Source: Dehalococcoidia bacterium
Lineage (GTDB): Bacteria > Chloroflexota > Dehalococcoidia > Dehalococcoidales > UBA1222
Reading direction: 5' to 3'
NCBI GenBank assembly: GCA_009779255.1
Contig: WREQ01000008.1
Span: 1-45,712, forward strand
Length of the DNA stretch: 45,712 nt
The position numbers and the translations under genes are program-made. Every line of letters starts with the position of its first letter. The stretch's first letter is position 1. Below, one piece after another: positions 33,963 to 41,162 of this stretch. The notes under the pieces were generated by a model, which did no database searches, was not told the DNA's origin, and was given only the letters and a program-made list of their open reading frames with translations.

Positions 33963-34424
33963 ATGAACATCGCAGTAACAAATCTGAAACCCCAAATCGC
34001 AGTGGCAATGAAAAAAACAGCGGTAAGCATGGAACAAATTGCCGATGTGACAACCCAAGGGTATGCAAAGCTAATGGAGCATTTAGCAGAGCAGGGCAAG
34101 CAGATTGCGGGGGCGCCGTATCTCGCTTACATGAACGGCAACGAGGATTTTTCAAAGTTTGATATTGAGCTTGGCATCCCAGTCAGCGAGCCAGTACCCG
34201 TTCAAGGCGAGTTTTATATGAGCCAGACTTATGATGGCAAAGCGATCACGACAACATACAAAGGCGCTTATAAAGAAATCGAGGTCGCATATGTGGCGCT
34301 TATGGATTACGCAAAGGAAAACGCACTGGAAATGACAGGCGTTTATTATGATTACTACATCAGCAACCCTGCCGATACGCCTGAAAGCGAACTACTGACG
34401 CAGGTCGTGTTCCCAATAAAATAA
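33963..34424 (+). CDS. GyrI-like (AraC effector-binding type) small-molecule-binding protein
   Basis: 153 residues of the GyrI-like / SOUL-type ligand-binding fold: VTLKPQIAVAMKKT-like first strand, then YLAYMNGNEDFSKFDIELGIPVSEPV, GKAITTTYKGAYKEIEVAYVAL and MTGVYYDYYISNP. Such stand-alone domains bind hydrophobic cations or drugs. ATG 33963 is preceded by GGAGG at good spacing; the track's ATG 33948 lies on top of that site. First of a run of four small genes that look like a detoxification cassette. Confidence 0.85.
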   Translation: MNIAVTNLKPQIAVAMKKTAVSMEQIADVTTQGYAKLMEHLAEQGKQIAGAPYLAYMNGNEDFSKFDIELGIPVSEPVPVQGEFYMSQTYDGKAITTTYKGAYKEIEVAYVALMDYAKENALEMTGVYYDYYISNPADTPESELLTQVVFPIK

Positions 34425-34439
34425 GAAAGGAAAAAAGAA

Positions 34440-34868
34440 ATGAAAGCATCACCTTATTTAGTTTTCAACGGAAATTGTGTGGAAGCAATAGAACTCTACG
34501 AGAAAGCGTTCAAGACAAAGGCGGTAGGCGTTTGCCAATATAAGGACACAGCTTCGTTTACGGATGATTATCAACCCAATGCAGCCATTGACGAACTTGT
34601 TATGCACGGCATACTTCCCATCGGCAATGAAACCATCTATCTCGCGGACACAACCCCTGACCAGCCCGCCGCTTTCGGCAACGGCTCTTTCGCTTGCGTA
34701 GAACTTGACAGCGCCGAAGATGTTAAAGCAGCTTTTGAAGTCCTCAAAGAGGGCGGAAAGGTATTCTGTGCGGCACAGGAAACATTTTGGAACAAGTGCT
34801 ACGCGGAGTTTGAAGACCGGTTCGGGCTTAAATGGACTCTTATGATTGAGGAGAAGGAAAAACAATAA
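34440..34868 (+). CDS. PhnB-like VOC (glyoxalase fold) protein
   Basis: 142 residues of the vicinal-oxygen-chelate superfamily, PhnB/3-demethylubiquinone methyltransferase-like group: MKASPYLVFNGNCVEAIELYEKAF, then LADTTPD, FACVELDSAEDVKAAFEVLKEGG and the ending AEFEDRFGLKWTLMIE. The metal-binding residues cannot be judged by eye and the substrate is unknown. GAAAGG is about 9 nt before the ATG. Its stop overlaps the ATG of the next gene (TAATG). Confidence 0.88.
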   Translation: MKASPYLVFNGNCVEAIELYEKAFKTKAVGVCQYKDTASFTDDYQPNAAIDELVMHGILPIGNETIYLADTTPDQPAAFGNGSFACVELDSAEDVKAAFEVLKEGGKVFCAAQETFWNKCYAEFEDRFGLKWTLMIEEKEKQ

Positions 34869-35173
34869 TGTCTAATGTCGTTTCTTTCCATACCTACAAG
34901 CTGAAAGAAGGAGCATCTGTTCCTGACTTTTTACTTGCAGTAGAAAAATTAATCAAAGAGTATGTTTCTAATCAAAAAGGCTTCGTTTCATTTCAGCTAT
35001 TTGTTGAAGGCGATACGTGGGCAGACTCCGTAACATTTGCAACAATGGATGATCTCAATGCTTTTGTAGAATCGGAACAAAAAGATTGCCATGAATTAGC
35101 TGAAAAGTTTGGTTCATTCCTTGACTATGACACCTGTACAAGCAATGTGTACTCTGTTGTAAAAAGCTTTTGA
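34868..35173 (+). CDS. ABM-domain (antibiotic biosynthesis monooxygenase-like) protein
   Basis: 101 residues with the dimeric ferredoxin-like ABM fold: VVSFHTYKLKEGASVPDFLLAVEKL, SNQKGFVSFQLF, DTWADSVTFATMDDLNAFV. Members oxidise aromatic compounds without cofactor or degrade haem; activity here is unknown. Start overlaps the stop of the PhnB-like gene, showing translational coupling. Confidence 0.75.
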   Translation: MSNVVSFHTYKLKEGASVPDFLLAVEKLIKEYVSNQKGFVSFQLFVEGDTWADSVTFATMDDLNAFVESEQKDCHELAEKFGSFLDYDTCTSNVYSVVKSF

Positions 35174-35197
35174 ACCGGCAGAAGGGAGAGCTTGATT

Positions 35198-35644
35198 ATG
35201 GACAAAAAGTTTGCCTGCTACTGCGGTCTTTATTGCGGTAATTGCGCAGTCAAGGTAAAAGTAGAACCGGCCGCGAAGGCTTTACACGACGAAATGAAAA
35301 AGGCCGGCTTTGAAGATGTCATTTCCTTTATCCCCGGCGGCGCGCCGTTCTGGTCATTTCTGAAAGGCATGACGGAGGACGGTGTGTGCATCTCGTGCCG
35401 CGACGGAGGCGGCAACCCCGGTTGCGCCGTCAGGATATGTGCGAAAGAGAAAGGCGTTGAAATGTGCGCCTTTTGCGAAGATTACCCCTGCGACAAATTC
35501 GCCGATTTTCTTAACGTGACTGCGGGGTACACCGTGCTGGAGCATGATAACGCTCTGCTGCGCGACAAAGGATGGGATACATGGATGGCGCTTCAAGAGG
35601 GACGCCGCGAGAATGGGTATACATATCAAGAGAACCAGGCTTAA
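35198..35644 (+). CDS. DUF3795-domain cysteine-rich protein
   Basis: 148 residues with the DUF3795 cysteine pattern: CYCGLYCGNC at the start, CISCRDGGGNPGCAVRIC in the middle and CAFCEDYPCDKF, probably a metal or Fe-S site. Function of the family is unknown. ATG 35198 is preferred over the TTG two codons earlier because GGGAGAG is then well spaced. Last gene of the cassette starting at 33963. The 35645-35810 gap behind it holds only heptamer-like AACTCAT fragments. Confidence 0.8.
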   Translation: MDKKFACYCGLYCGNCAVKVKVEPAAKALHDEMKKAGFEDVISFIPGGAPFWSFLKGMTEDGVCISCRDGGGNPGCAVRICAKEKGVEMCAFCEDYPCDKFADFLNVTAGYTVLEHDNALLRDKGWDTWMALQEGRRENGYTYQENQA

Positions 35645-35810
35645 TCATTGCAATACGGTTTTGAGGTACGGCTGGCGCCGGTCAGTTGTGAGCTATAAGT
35701 TCCCAAAATCCATAACTCATTACTCATACAAAACACCTGTTGGACTTATACAGACCTGTTGACAAACCGTTTTTCGGCATGTTACTGTCTGTGCGTAGCG
35801 TGAAAAAGCA

Positions 35811-35938
35811 TTAGCAGAATATTCACAGGCGAGGTATCGCAGGCGGGCTTTCTTATGATAAATAAGAAGCAGGAACGCAGAGAACCTTCAGCAACCAGTA
35901 TTGTCCGTGTTATTTCAATGGCGCGGGTGTCTGGTTGC
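35811..35938 (+). ncRNA. Structured repeated element, copy B
   Basis: Diverged copy of the element at 15129-15263. Shared blocks: AGAATATTC, GCGAGGTATCGC (a complete stem here), AAGAAGCAGG, AACCTTCAGCAACCAG and ATTGTCCGTGTT. Stem GCAACCAG / CTGGTTGC closes the 3' part, and the hairpin TTCTTAT / ATAAGAA replaces GTTCAT / ATGAAC of copy A. TTGACA at 35759 is a possible -35. It ends 58 nt before the lipoprotein ATG. Confidence 0.4.
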
Positions 35939-35996
35939 TTTATTGTTTTTACGGGGAAAGCACTATGAAGCAAATCAGTGCAAAGGCGATGTTGAC

Positions 35997-36770
35997 ATGA
36001 AAAAGTTAAAACTGATTGCCTTACTCTCATTGGTTACACTAACTCCTGTTGTGATGGTGGCGTGTTGGGGCAAATCAAACGAAAAATCAAACGAGCTGGA
36101 AACAAGAATCCGAACTGATTATCTATCGCATTTGCACTCACAAGGGGAACCAGAATTAATTTTGGCGGATATTAAAATATTAAAGATTTACGGTGATTTT
36201 GACGGCGTTGTAGTAGTAAGGTTTGATAGACCTGCCTTTGAAGCGATTACAACCGTTCAAGTTGATGGAGTTGATTTTGTTTTTGATAACACTAATGTTG
36301 CAATCGTTTGGAAAGATGGCAGTTTTTTTGAATTGCAGGAAGCATACGATAACGAACTTTTGACAAAAGGCAATTTGAAATCTATTCAAACACATTACGG
36401 GCAACATTCTTACACAGATGAAGAAATTATAGAAAATGCCAAAGCAATGTCGCTCGAAGACGATTTTGCGGAAGGGATCGTAGATGTAATTATCAAGCAT
36501 GCAAATAGTGTGCATGACACCGAAGAAAGCGTATTATCGCAAATTCGCAATGCTTTGGGTGAAACATTTGAATCCATTAGTGGTTGGATTCCGATTGAAG
36601 AAATAGAGAGCAATCCATTATGGAATCGGGATGGTTTCCGCCAAATAGTGACTGTAACATTGAGGGCAGAAGCAAAAGAGGATGTTTTCAACGCAGTAAC
36701 GAAACTTAACAGATTAGATTTTGTTCTGCTTGCACAACCAAGATATAACTATGAAATTAAGGAAGAATGA
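35997..36770 (+). CDS. Secreted lipoprotein, unknown function (paralogue of 15758)
   Basis: 257 residues from ATG 35997, where the signal peptide KLKLIALLSLVTLTPVVMVAC begins properly; the track's earlier start (35901) is in non-coding leader. Lipobox MVAC predicts lipid attachment. The first half (KIYGDFDGVVVVRFD, IVWKDGSFFELQEAYDNELLTK) is similar to the lipoprotein at 15758. The C-terminal part repeats a similar length without recognised motifs. No family assigned. It sits directly behind structured element B. Confidence 0.8.
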   Translation: MKKLKLIALLSLVTLTPVVMVACWGKSNEKSNELETRIRTDYLSHLHSQGEPELILADIKILKIYGDFDGVVVVRFDRPAFEAITTVQVDGVDFVFDNTNVAIVWKDGSFFELQEAYDNELLTKGNLKSIQTHYGQHSYTDEEIIENAKAMSLEDDFAEGIVDVIIKHANSVHDTEESVLSQIRNALGETFESISGWIPIEEIESNPLWNRDGFRQIVTVTLRAEAKEDVFNAVTKLNRLDFVLLAQPRYNYEIKEE

Positions 36771-36777
36771 ACTCCAA

Positions 36778-36951
36778 ATGATACCCTATTTAATTCTCAA
36801 TGGGAGTTGCGCAGAGCGCATGGAATACCAGTGGAATCTGCATGGAATATTGAAAAGGGCAACACCTCTGTCAGAGTTGGGATATTCGAGTCTGGAGCCC
36901 AAAAGAATTAGGTTGTCAGGTCTATTGGCAGATGGAATACTACTCTAATGG
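36778..36951 (+). pseudogene. Remnants, including a PhnB-like N-terminus
   Basis: ATG 36778 opens MIPYLILNGSCAERMEY, like the start of PhnB-type VOC proteins (compare SPYLVFNGNCVEAIELY in the gene at 34440), but the frame loses similarity after about 15 codons. Another frame, downstream of a stop, reads SWDIRVWSPKELG and ends in the tyrosine-rich YYSNGYWYSYSPAP, unidentified. The rest of the gap to 37147 has no gene. Confidence 0.3.
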
Positions 36952-37147
36952 ATATTGGTATTCGTACTCACCTGCGCCATAACTGCCAAATCTTTTGACA
37001 TTCAAGCAAGGCGGGCGTTGTTAGTTTTGTATCAACGTGGGGTGTTGGCGTCTCTGCCCATTGTTACCTGCTGTGTTAATCCCATCCGGCAGACAGGTCG
37101 CCCCTCTCATGGGCGGCCTCGATATACCAGAGTATGACCCCCAAAAA

Positions 37148-37206
37148 TCCAATATGTTATTGGACTGATACACGGCATTGACTCACTCTCCTCCTTTTGG
37201 TATGCT
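37148..37206 (+). promoter_or_regulatory. guaB3 promoter with upstream inverted repeat
   Basis: TTGACT (37178-37183), 17-bp spacer, TATGCT (37201-37206). Upstream, TCCAATA-TGT-TATTGGA (37148-37164) is a perfect inverted repeat that could be an operator. Confidence 0.6.
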
Positions 37207-37233
37207 TATCGGTCAAGGAGGAATGTCCCTCAA

Positions 37234-38379
37234 ATGGCAGAACCCAATTATCGTGAACTGCGCCACACCTATGGTTTTGATGAAGTCGCAATAGTGCCGG
37301 GGGATGTTACCATCAACCCGGACCAGACAGACATCAGCTTCAGCATCGGCAAAAACACGTTCCAAATTCCCATCATCGCGTCCGCCATGGACGGCGTCAC
37401 CGACCCTGCTTTTGCCATCCATATGAGCAAGGCCGGCGGGCTTGCGGTGCTCAATCTTGAAGGCGTCCAAACACGCTACGACGACGCCGCCGCCATCCTG
37501 AAGCAAATTGCGGACGCGCCGCAAAACGAAGTTACCGCCCTGATGCAAAAGGCTTATGCGGAGCCAATCCGCGAAGATCTGATTACCAAACGCATCCGGG
37601 AAATAAAAGACGGCGGCGCGGTATGCGCCGTGTCCGTAGCTCCCATGAACACCAAGCGCTTCGCCGAAATCATTGTGGACGCCGGCGCGGACATTCTGGT
37701 CGTGGCAGCTACCGTTACATCGGCCAAGCACCTGTCCAAAAGCGCGCATGGCCTGGTATTTGAAGAGTTGGTCAAACAGTTGCCAATTCCCATTGTAGTC
37801 GGTAACTGCGTTTCATATTCCGCCTGCATTTCGCTGATGCGCACCGGTGTCGCCGGAGTACTGATTGGCGTCGGGCCCGGCGCCGCCTGCACCTCCCGCG
37901 AGGTGCTTGGTATCGGCGTACCACAGATTACCGCTACCATGGACTGCGCGCTGGCACGCGATGACTATTTCAAGGAATCCGGACGTTATGTCCCGATTAT
38001 CACCGACGGCGGCTTCCGCAAGGGAGGCGACGTTTGCAAGGCTATCGCCGCCGGCGCCGATGCCGTGATGCTGGGTTCGGTTTTTGCCCAAGCCGAAGGC
38101 TCTCCCGGTTACGGTTACCACTGGGGCATGGCCAATCCCCACGCCGCCCTGCCACGCGGCACCCGCATCAAAGTTGGCATCACAGGTACGTTGGAGCAGA
38201 TTCTATTCGGACCCACCTCGCTGACCCACGGCACCCAAAACTTCGTGGGGGCGCTGCAAAACTGCATGGGCGTGTGCGGCGCGGCGACTATCGCCGACTT
38301 CCATAAGACTGAAATAGTGGTTGCCCCATCCATTATCACAGAGGGCAAGTTCTACCAGATGTCCAAACCCACCTGCTAA
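37234..38379 (+). CDS. guaB3: GuaB3-family IMP dehydrogenase-related protein
   Basis: 381-residue TIM barrel of the IMPDH/GMP reductase superfamily, without the CBS pair of GuaB. Motifs: IIASAMDGVTDPAFA, GVGPGAACTSREVLGIG with the catalytic-loop cysteine, then IITDGGFRKGGDVCKAIAAGADAVMLGS and the flap region. GuaB3 proteins are best known from actinobacteria and are thought to act in guanine nucleotide synthesis or reduction; the exact reaction is not proven here. AGGAGG lies 13 nt before the ATG. Own promoter upstream; a 42-bp palindrome ends the unit. Confidence 0.85.
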   Translation: MAEPNYRELRHTYGFDEVAIVPGDVTINPDQTDISFSIGKNTFQIPIIASAMDGVTDPAFAIHMSKAGGLAVLNLEGVQTRYDDAAAILKQIADAPQNEVTALMQKAYAEPIREDLITKRIREIKDGGAVCAVSVAPMNTKRFAEIIVDAGADILVVAATVTSAKHLSKSAHGLVFEELVKQLPIPIVVGNCVSYSACISLMRTGVAGVLIGVGPGAACTSREVLGIGVPQITATMDCALARDDYFKESGRYVPIITDGGFRKGGDVCKAIAAGADAVMLGSVFAQAEGSPGYGYHWGMANPHAALPRGTRIKVGITGTLEQILFGPTSLTHGTQNFVGALQNCMGVCGAATIADFHKTEIVVAPSIITEGKFYQMSKPTC

Positions 38380-38393
38380 AAAATTCCGATTAG

Positions 38394-38435
38394 TCAAACA
38401 AAAATAGTCCGCCGCGGCGGACTATTTTTGTTTGA
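38394..38435. terminator. 42-bp perfect palindrome, bidirectional terminator
   Basis: The left arm runs TCAAACAAAAA-TAGTCCGCCG and the right arm is its exact reverse complement with no loop. GC-rich core with T-rich flanks on either strand, so it should stop both guaB3 (plus) and the hypothetical gene at 38447 (minus), which it separates. Confidence 0.8.
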
Positions 38436-38446
38436 AACCATGCCTT

Positions 38447-39226
38447 TTACTCGTCCCCGCCGTCTTCCTCATCGGGTTCAGACTCAATGTCATGGCCATG
38501 CTCCACCACCCCGACCACCGGTACGATGGCGCGCGGTTTGAGCCACTTGCGTTTGGTCTCGAGATCGAGAGAGGCCAACGTTTGCCTGAGCGCCTTGAAT
38601 GCCTCCTGCTCTCCAACGGCGAGATTGACGGCCAGCGCGTCGACGCCGGCATCCCACAACGCCTTTATCTCTTCAGCGCCGAGAGCAACAGGCACCACGG
38701 CAATCAGCGGTTTGCTTATCCAGTCGCCCAGACGGCGCAGCAACAACAGGTCATGAAATGTGAGAGCCGCACCGGCAACATTGATGATGAAGGCCTCCAC
38801 CGGCAGGTCGTTCAAAGAACGGATCAGACTGTCTGATAAATCGAGGGGTAGCTTCATCACGCGCCCCGGCTTGTTCTCGGAAACGACAGCAAGGGGCATT
38901 TTTTCCGGAGTGAAAACGACGAAATCCACGCCGTTTGAGTCGAGGATTTTGAGGTTGGAGTAATTATCCCACCACACCCCAAGCGGCAGATCCCCCACGG
39001 TTTTTACCGCGACCTTGAGCGCTTTGGCAGTGGGAGGCTTGGACGCGATAATGATGGCGGCATCAGCCCCGTCCAGCAATCCAGGTGTACTTTCGACGGC
39101 GTCAATCACCACCACCCCCACCAGTAGCAACTTCGGCTTTGAGGCGATCGGGATGGTGCGGAAAAAGCCCATGGAGGGCGGAGCAACCTGTAAAGCATTC
39201 TTGAGTTTATCGACAAAACGGCTCAT
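38447..39226 (-). CDS. Conserved-looking hypothetical protein, 259 aa
   Basis: Not recognised. Start ATG 39226, preceded by TAGGAG at good spacing, rather than the track's 39250. Alternating beta strands and helices (KLLLVGVVVIDAV, AAIIIASKP, VDFVVFTP, LIAVVPVALGAEEIKALWDAGVDALAVNL) suggest a TIM-barrel-like fold, with an acidic tail ESEPDEEDGGDE. No catalytic motif stands out. It is a single gene ending at the shared palindrome. Possibly lineage-specific. Confidence 0.7.
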   Translation of the reverse strand: MSRFVDKLKNALQVAPPSMGFFRTIPIASKPKLLLVGVVVIDAVESTPGLLDGADAAIIIASKPPTAKALKVAVKTVGDLPLGVWWDNYSNLKILDSNGVDFVVFTPEKMPLAVVSENKPGRVMKLPLDLSDSLIRSLNDLPVEAFIINVAGAALTFHDLLLLRRLGDWISKPLIAVVPVALGAEEIKALWDAGVDALAVNLAVGEQEAFKALRQTLASLDLETKRKWLKPRAIVPVVGVVEHGHDIESEPDEEDGGDE

Positions 39227-39336
39227 AAAAATTCTCCTAGGGGACAACAAGAAATGTCTGTTTTGATTATAACACAGAGGGCTTTGGATGGAGGCAAAAC
39301 TACGCTAAGGTTGAATTCAGCCAGTAGCGAGTAAAC

Positions 39337-39486
39337 ATGGATAAATAACTCGTATTTTTAGTGGAAAAAGTACCCGATGGCGGTTTTCAGATCGTAGCGT
39401 TGGGATTTCCCATTTTCATCAAGGCTGAAACCTTCGCCGAGCTGAAAACTATGGTGCAAGACGATCGCCTGCCATTTCGATTAGAT
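39337..39486 (+). pseudogene. Decayed HicB/DUF1902-like small protein
   Basis: The frame from ATG 39337 reads MDK-stop-LVFLVEKVPDGGFQIVALG then FPIFIKAETFAELKTMVQD, closely resembling small HicB-like antitoxin-type proteins (the 'FLVEEAPEGGYxARALGxSIFTEADTxEELxxxVxDAVxCHFD' family). TAA at codon 4 (39346) and a shift near the end (the IACHFD-stop continuation lies in another frame) show it is broken. The track's 85-aa ORF runs on into the tRNA-Thr and is not a real product. No toxin partner is visible. Confidence 0.5.
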
Positions 39487-39561
39487 GGAGCCAGCGTGGA
39501 GGCTCGAACTCCAGACCTGCTGTTTACGAAACAGCTGCTCTACCAACTGAGCTACGCTGGC
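39486..39561 (-). tRNA. tRNA-Thr (anticodon CGT)
   Basis: Minus-strand cloverleaf: acceptor GCCAGCG / CGCTGGC, D-arm GCTCAGTTGGTAGAGC, anticodon stem GCTGT / ACAGC with loop TTCGTAA giving CGT, T-arm GGAGTTCGAGCCTCC and encoded TCCA end. Reads ACG codons. The dead antitoxin-like gene abuts its 3' end. Confidence 0.95.
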
Positions 39562-39607
39562 GCAAGCCGGATTATAACACAGAAAGACGGCTTTCAGCTA
39601 TCGGCAA

Positions 39608-40036
39608 TTAACTTTTAGTCGCGCCGCGCAGGGCAAGCAGGCCGCGGACAATGTAGAAGAGAAAGAAGACGTGGAACAGGGCGGACAGCCAGTCTCCCAC
39701 CAGCATCCCCAAGGCTGCATCCAACAGGTAAATCGCGCCGCCAGCCAAAAACGCCCAAGCCCGGCCACGGCGCCCGAAATAACCGCACAACAGAAAGAAC
39801 CCGAGCAGCACCAAGCTGGCCAACCCCAGCACAATGCGCACCGACAGTTCCTGCCCATCGGCAACCGCGGCGATCAACTGCAGCAGCGTCAGTCCCACGG
39901 GAAACACCAAACCCAAGTTCAAAGCGCCAAAAACCAAGTTGACCACCGAGAACCCGGCAATCAGAAAAAACTGCACCGCGCCAGAAACCACGCGGAAATT
40001 CACCGCGCTCCGGCGCTGGTTCTGCGATTCTGTCAT
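39608..40036 (-). CDS. Small multi-span membrane protein, unknown
   Basis: 142 residues from ATG 40036, with hydrophobic spans at about 19-40, 43-65, 72-92, 97-115 and 120-136 (for example AVQFFLIAGFSVVNLVFGALNLG and IVLGLASLVLLGFFLL). No family recognised. The track begins 27 codons earlier, but TATAAT (40043-40048) lies in that extension, 6 nt before the ATG used here, and there is no ribosome-binding site: leaderless pattern. Divergent from pdxS. Confidence 0.7.
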   Translation of the reverse strand: MTESQNQRRSAVNFRVVSGAVQFFLIAGFSVVNLVFGALNLGLVFPVGLTLLQLIAAVADGQELSVRIVLGLASLVLLGFFLLCGYFGRRGRAWAFLAGGAIYLLDAALGMLVGDWLSALFHVFFLFYIVRGLLALRGATKS

Positions 40037-40165
40037 TTGCATATTATATCTTATTCGCCACCCGAAGACTTTCAGCCAGCGGCCGACCGCCGCACTACGC
40101 GCCATTTCACAATCCACGGTTTTTATGCTAGATTATAGGCTCTACTACCTCAGGAGTTGCTTCAT

Positions 40166-41050
40166 ATGGCTGAAACAGGAACTTGGAAACTCAAAACCGG
40201 ACTGGCGCAGATGCTTAAAGGCGGCGTCATAATGGACGTGGTGAACGCCGAGCAGGCCAGGATTGCCGAGGATGCCGGCGCCTGTTCCGTGATGGCGCTG
40301 GAACGCGTGCCTTCCGATATTCGCGCCGCCGGCGGCGTAGCCCGCATGGCCGACCTGACCGTTATCGAAAACATTATGGAAGCCGTCACTATCCCGGTGA
40401 TGGCCAAGTGCCGCATCGGGCATTTTGTGGAAGCACGAGTGCTGGAAGCCATCGGCGTAGATTATATCGACGAGAGCGAAGTGCTAACCCCCGCCGACGA
40501 GAGCCACCACGTGTGGAAGCATGGTTTCAAAGTACCCTTCGTGTGCGGCTGCCGCAATCTGGGCGAGGCGCTGCGCCGCATCGGTGAAGGCGCGTCCATG
40601 ATCCGCACCAAGGGCGAAGCCGGCACCGGCAACGTGGTCGAGGCAGTGCGTCATATGCGCACCGTGATGGGCGATATTCGCAAATTGCAGTCGCTGACCC
40701 AGGACGAACTTCCCGCCTTCGCCAAGGAAATCCAGGCGCCGCTCGACCTCATAATTGAAGTTTACTCTACCGGCAAGCTACCGGTGGTCAATTTCGCCGC
40801 CGGCGGTATCGCCACTCCGGCCGACGCCGCGCTGATGATGCATCTGGGCGCCGAGGGCGTGTTCGTAGGCTCCGGAATTTTCAAATCGTCAGATCCGGCG
40901 GCACGCGCCAAGGCCATCGTCAAGGCCACCACGCATTACCAGGACCCGGCCGTGATTGCCGAGGTTTCAAAGAATCTGGGTGAAGCCATGCCGGGGCTGG
41001 AAATTGGCAAAATACCGCCACAGGATCTGCTGTCCGGGAGAGGCTGGTAA
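40166..41050 (+). CDS. pdxS: Pyridoxal 5'-phosphate synthase subunit PdxS
   Basis: Synthase half of the DXP-independent PLP pathway, building PLP from ribose 5-phosphate, glyceraldehyde 3-phosphate and ammonia. 294 residues from ATG 40166 with AGGAG 11 nt upstream; the track's TTG lies between. [42 protein letters not shown], the active-site [21 protein letters not shown], and [16 protein letters not shown] are family marks. Its glutaminase partner PdxT is normally next door but is not in this window. Confidence 0.97.
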   Translation: MAETGTWKLKTGLAQMLKGGVIMDVVNAEQARIAEDAGACSVMALERVPSDIRAAGGVARMADLTVIENIMEAVTIPVMAKCRIGHFVEARVLEAIGVDYIDESEVLTPADESHHVWKHGFKVPFVCGCRNLGEALRRIGEGASMIRTKGEAGTGNVVEAVRHMRTVMGDIRKLQSLTQDELPAFAKEIQAPLDLIIEVYSTGKLPVVNFAAGGIATPADAALMMHLGAEGVFVGSGIFKSSDPAARAKAIVKATTHYQDPAVIAEVSKNLGEAMPGLEIGKIPPQDLLSGRGW

Positions 41051-41162
41051 GGACGCCGCCCGCATTTTAATCATCTCATAGAGAAAAAGAAGCTAATATC
41101 ATTGCGCGTTACACACGTTCCTCTTTCGCTTCGATCGTCCGCAATGACAAACGAGGTGTCCA

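Noticed and set aside
39361-39618. 85-aa ORF as an intact protein
   Set aside because: Its second half is the reverse complement of tRNA-Thr and its first half is a broken HicB-like frame.
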